64,000 bases of DNA from Chitinophagaceae bacterium (GTDB lineage Bacteria > Bacteroidota > Bacteroidia > Chitinophagales > Chitinophagaceae): positions 1 to 64,000 of the forward strand of contig CANCVE010000003.1 in NCBI GenBank assembly GCA_947381435.1, read 5' to 3'. Both the position numbers and the translations under genes were made by a program. The notes under the pieces were generated by a model that was given only the letters and a program-made list of their open reading frames with translations, searched no databases and was not told where the DNA came from. Of this stretch, positions 62,166 through 64,000 are shown in pieces; within the stretch, counting starts at the first letter, position 1; each line of letters begins with the position of its first letter.

Positions 62166-62970
62166 TTGTCTGTCTATTTTTTCTGACCTTGTTTATGTTC
62201 CTCACTCGCCGATGTTGGTTTTCTTAACCAAAATCAATCAATAAAATGTTTAGATACTGATTCCCTCTCACAAATATATAGATATTGCCTTTATAGATTT
62301 TTGGTGAAGAATATTAACCTCGCCAATAAAATCCTATAAGGGCTGCCAGCCCCTTATAGGATTGGTCAACCAACATCAACGAATAGTGCCTCCCAAAAAA
62401 CTATTTTACCCCTCCATGCAACTAATGGTTACATTTAATTGCCTTGTTGCTAATGAACGATAATTACTTGCACGCAGGCCTTTTTCTATATACAAACCCT
62501 TTTATTTCCACCGCCCCCAACCATAGAGGCAATTAATCAAATCCCTGTAGCAGTCTTCCTCAAAAAGATTATACGATTATAAGTTATCTAGTCAAGCTAG
62601 GTTTAAAACAGTCATCCTAACAAGTTATCTAGTCTGGGAGAAGTTGAAACAGACGTCCTAACGAGTTATCTAGTCCGGGAGAAGTTGAAACAGTCATCCT
62701 AACAAGTTATTTAGTCTGGGAGAATATCAAACAGTCATCCTAACGAGTTATCTAGTCTGGGAGAAGTTGAAACAGACGTCCTAACAAGCTATATAGTCCG
62801 GGAGAAGTTGAAACAGACGTCCTAACAAGTTATATAGTCTGGGAGAATATCAAACAGACGTCCTAACAAGTTATATAGTCCGGGAGAATATCAAACAGAC
62901 TATCTAAAGGGTTTTGGCAATGTTTAATCAGTCAAATCATTCATTTTAATCACACTTTAAACTCAAATTT
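62166..62970. other. Intergenic region: palindrome, right-arm homology and eight-copy 41-bp array
   Basis: No gene is seen. It contains a palindrome at 62330-62363 (AATCCTATAAGGG and its complement around CTGCCAGC), where the inverted-repeat arm begins. About 230 bp of arm sequence and the array at 62580-62900 follow. Confidence 0.75.
62580..62900. repeat. Array of eight 41-bp direct repeats upstream of the right 321-aa gene
   Basis: Each unit has the half CCTAACAAGTTATCTAGTC (with changes such as ACGAG or TATATAG) and the half TGGGAGAAGTTGAAACAG or TGGGAGAATATCAAACAG. The step is 41 bp. The array ends about 70 bp before the start codon at 62971. The second half differs from that of the left array. 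Confidence 0.88.
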
Positions 62971-63936
62971 ATGACACATAATTTTTTTGATGCTTTTTAT
63001 AGCGACCTTTTTGACAAGCATAACATTATTGACAGTAGGTATCAGGTGTTTTTACGCAACTTCATTGCATCGCTCGTTGCCAACAATCCTGCAGGCGTTT
63101 TTGATGCTCAGATAGCGAACCTTACATCTGTTTACACCACCTATTTTGGTAATTTTGAAACTAAAAGTGTAAACATTGCCGAACGAGTGGCTAAAACTAG
63201 CAGCCTTGATATAGTGACTGCGCTTTTTGCAAACACCGTGAGGAGTAAATATAACTCTATTGCAGCCGTGTATCCTGTTGGAGATTCTGTTTACATCGAG
63301 TTTTTTCCACATGGAATGACAGAGTTTAGCCGTCTTACACGAGAAAATGTTCAAAGCGTTAGCCATCGGATAGCCACAAAAGCTACAGAGTATATGTCTA
63401 CCTTGGGCGGTGCGCCATTTGCAGCCATTTTTACAACGTTGGAAACAAATATTACGGCCGCCATCGGTGCACAGAACACAAAAAAGTCTGTAGTAAAAGC
63501 CATCACAGGTACCGTGATAAATAATAGAGAACCTGTGGAAACTGCCACCATGAAAGCCATGTATGCCGTGGGTTTGGAGTTTTGGCCAAATCAGGTTGCC
63601 TGCCGTAGCTACTACGATTTTAGTTTGTTGTTTGGTGTAAACACGCATCCAAGTGTAGTGAAAACTGGTATTGTAAACGCTAATGCCATCGCACTTTGTG
63701 TGGATGCGGGTATTATTGCTACCTCTGTTTTTACCTTGAAGAATAAATCAGATTTCCCGGTTACTTTCTTTGCAACGCACACGCTAAACGGTGCAATGGT
63801 TGGATTGCCGATAGTGGTACTGCCTCATCATGATACGGTAATTGCGTTTACAGAATTTAATGCACCCGATATGCTTTTTTTGTATGTGAAAAACGAAACC
63901 GACTATGCCGGCAACTGGGAAGTGAAGGTGGACTAA
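62971..63936 (+). CDS. Protein of unknown function, right copy of an inverted pair
   Basis: The 321-residue protein is the paralogue of 11320-12285 and differs from it at about 24 positions. Its N-terminus reads MTHNFFDAFYSDLFDKHNII against MQISHFEAFYTDLFDKENII. The central part (for example LTSVYTTYFGNFETKSVNIA and TMKAMYAVGL) is the same. No signal peptide, membrane segment or known catalytic motif is visible. Both copies have intact reading frames and intact upstream arrays, so both are probably expressed. The role is unknown. Confidence 0.75.
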   Translation: MTHNFFDAFYSDLFDKHNIIDSRYQVFLRNFIASLVANNPAGVFDAQIANLTSVYTTYFGNFETKSVNIAERVAKTSSLDIVTALFANTVRSKYNSIAAVYPVGDSVYIEFFPHGMTEFSRLTRENVQSVSHRIATKATEYMSTLGGAPFAAIFTTLETNITAAIGAQNTKKSVVKAITGTVINNREPVETATMKAMYAVGLEFWPNQVACRSYYDFSLLFGVNTHPSVVKTGIVNANAIALCVDAGIIATSVFTLKNKSDFPVTFFATHTLNGAMVGLPIVVLPHHDTVIAFTEFNAPDMLFLYVKNETDYAGNWEVKVD

Positions 63937-64000
63937 GCTAGTTATCAGTTGTTAGTTATTAGTTTTCTCTGGTGTTGGAACATTGATACAAATAAAAAAG

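Larger units (their letters stand above)
62349..63950 (+). repeat. Right arm of the large inverted repeat (partner 11308-12732)
   Basis: It starts at GCCCCTTATAGG and runs through the array and the 321-aa gene to the TTAGTTATTAG repeats after its stop. It is the inverted counterpart of the left arm, with a longer array (eight units against four). Confidence 0.85.

Noticed and set aside
63052-63648. Antisense 198-codon frame in the right 321-aa gene, with a counterpart in the left copy
   Set aside because: Its presence in both copies follows from their near identity, and it breaks up in the left copy. The forward frame has the conserved substitutions expected of a protein.

Overview
The window reads as chromosomal DNA of a Bacteroidota bacterium, most likely a member of the Chitinophagaceae or a near relative. 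The evidence is a SusC/SusD pair, several secreted enzymes that end in type IX secretion (T9SS) sorting domains, lipoproteins with short lipoboxes, weak Shine-Dalgarno signals, low GC, and Bacteroidota-typical families (DUF2480, NadA/NadD/PnuC gene types, OsmC, a Y-family polymerase operon). The genus cannot be fixed from sequence alone.

Layout. 1-1350: the tail of a REP-type (Y1) transposase, REP-like palindromes, an orphan antitoxin-like gene and a YceI protein. 1370-25889: a pectin utilisation locus. It has three pectate-lyase-like proteins, a pectin methylesterase, two GH28 polygalacturonases, SusC, SusD, a small lipoprotein and a divergent GntR/LacI-type regulator. Between the two GH28 paralogues sits an accessory island (10.6-14.8 kb) with an inverted-repeat element, a 321-aa gene of unknown function with a 41-bp repeat array, an AbiJ-type abortive infection gene, REP-like DNA and an ORF6N gene. 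25.9-31.5 kb: a decaying radical SAM gene, a broken and an intact 2H-phosphoesterase-like gene, and a umuDC operon whose UmuD lacks both catalytic residues, then a DUF72 gene. 31.5-46 kb: housekeeping genes (DUF2480, PpiD-like foldase, nadA, mnmG, ybeY, feoA, nadD, a GH18-CE4-GT2 fusion, a transketolase half). Two parS-like sites lie between mnmG and ybeY, and one-mismatch DnaA boxes lie upstream of nadA, so this may be close to the chromosome origin. 46-62 kb: a T9SS subtilase, tRNA-Arg, a nicotinamide riboside transporter/kinase pair, OsmC, a YceI-porin-YceI cluster, a sugar nucleotidyltransferase, a NatAB-type ABC exporter and a zeta-toxin-like kinase with a small overlapping partner. 62.3-64 kb: a second, inverted copy of the 321-aa gene with its array and flanks.

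How it fits together. Pectin would be de-esterified by the CE8 enzyme, cut by the lyases and GH28 enzymes, and imported by SusCD under control of the GntR-type regulator. NAD metabolism is unusually well represented (nadA, nadD, pnuC, riboside kinase).

The most unusual signal is a set of intergenic arrays with exact repeat spacing. Three unrelated arrays keep an exact 21-bp register. Two further arrays of 41-bp units precede the twin 321-aa genes, which form the ends of a roughly 50-kb inverted repeat whose midpoint (about 37.6 kb) falls next to the putative origin. Other points of interest are the catalytically dead UmuD, a palindromic element inserted in frame in the riboside kinase gene, and a single in-frame stop in the radical SAM gene.
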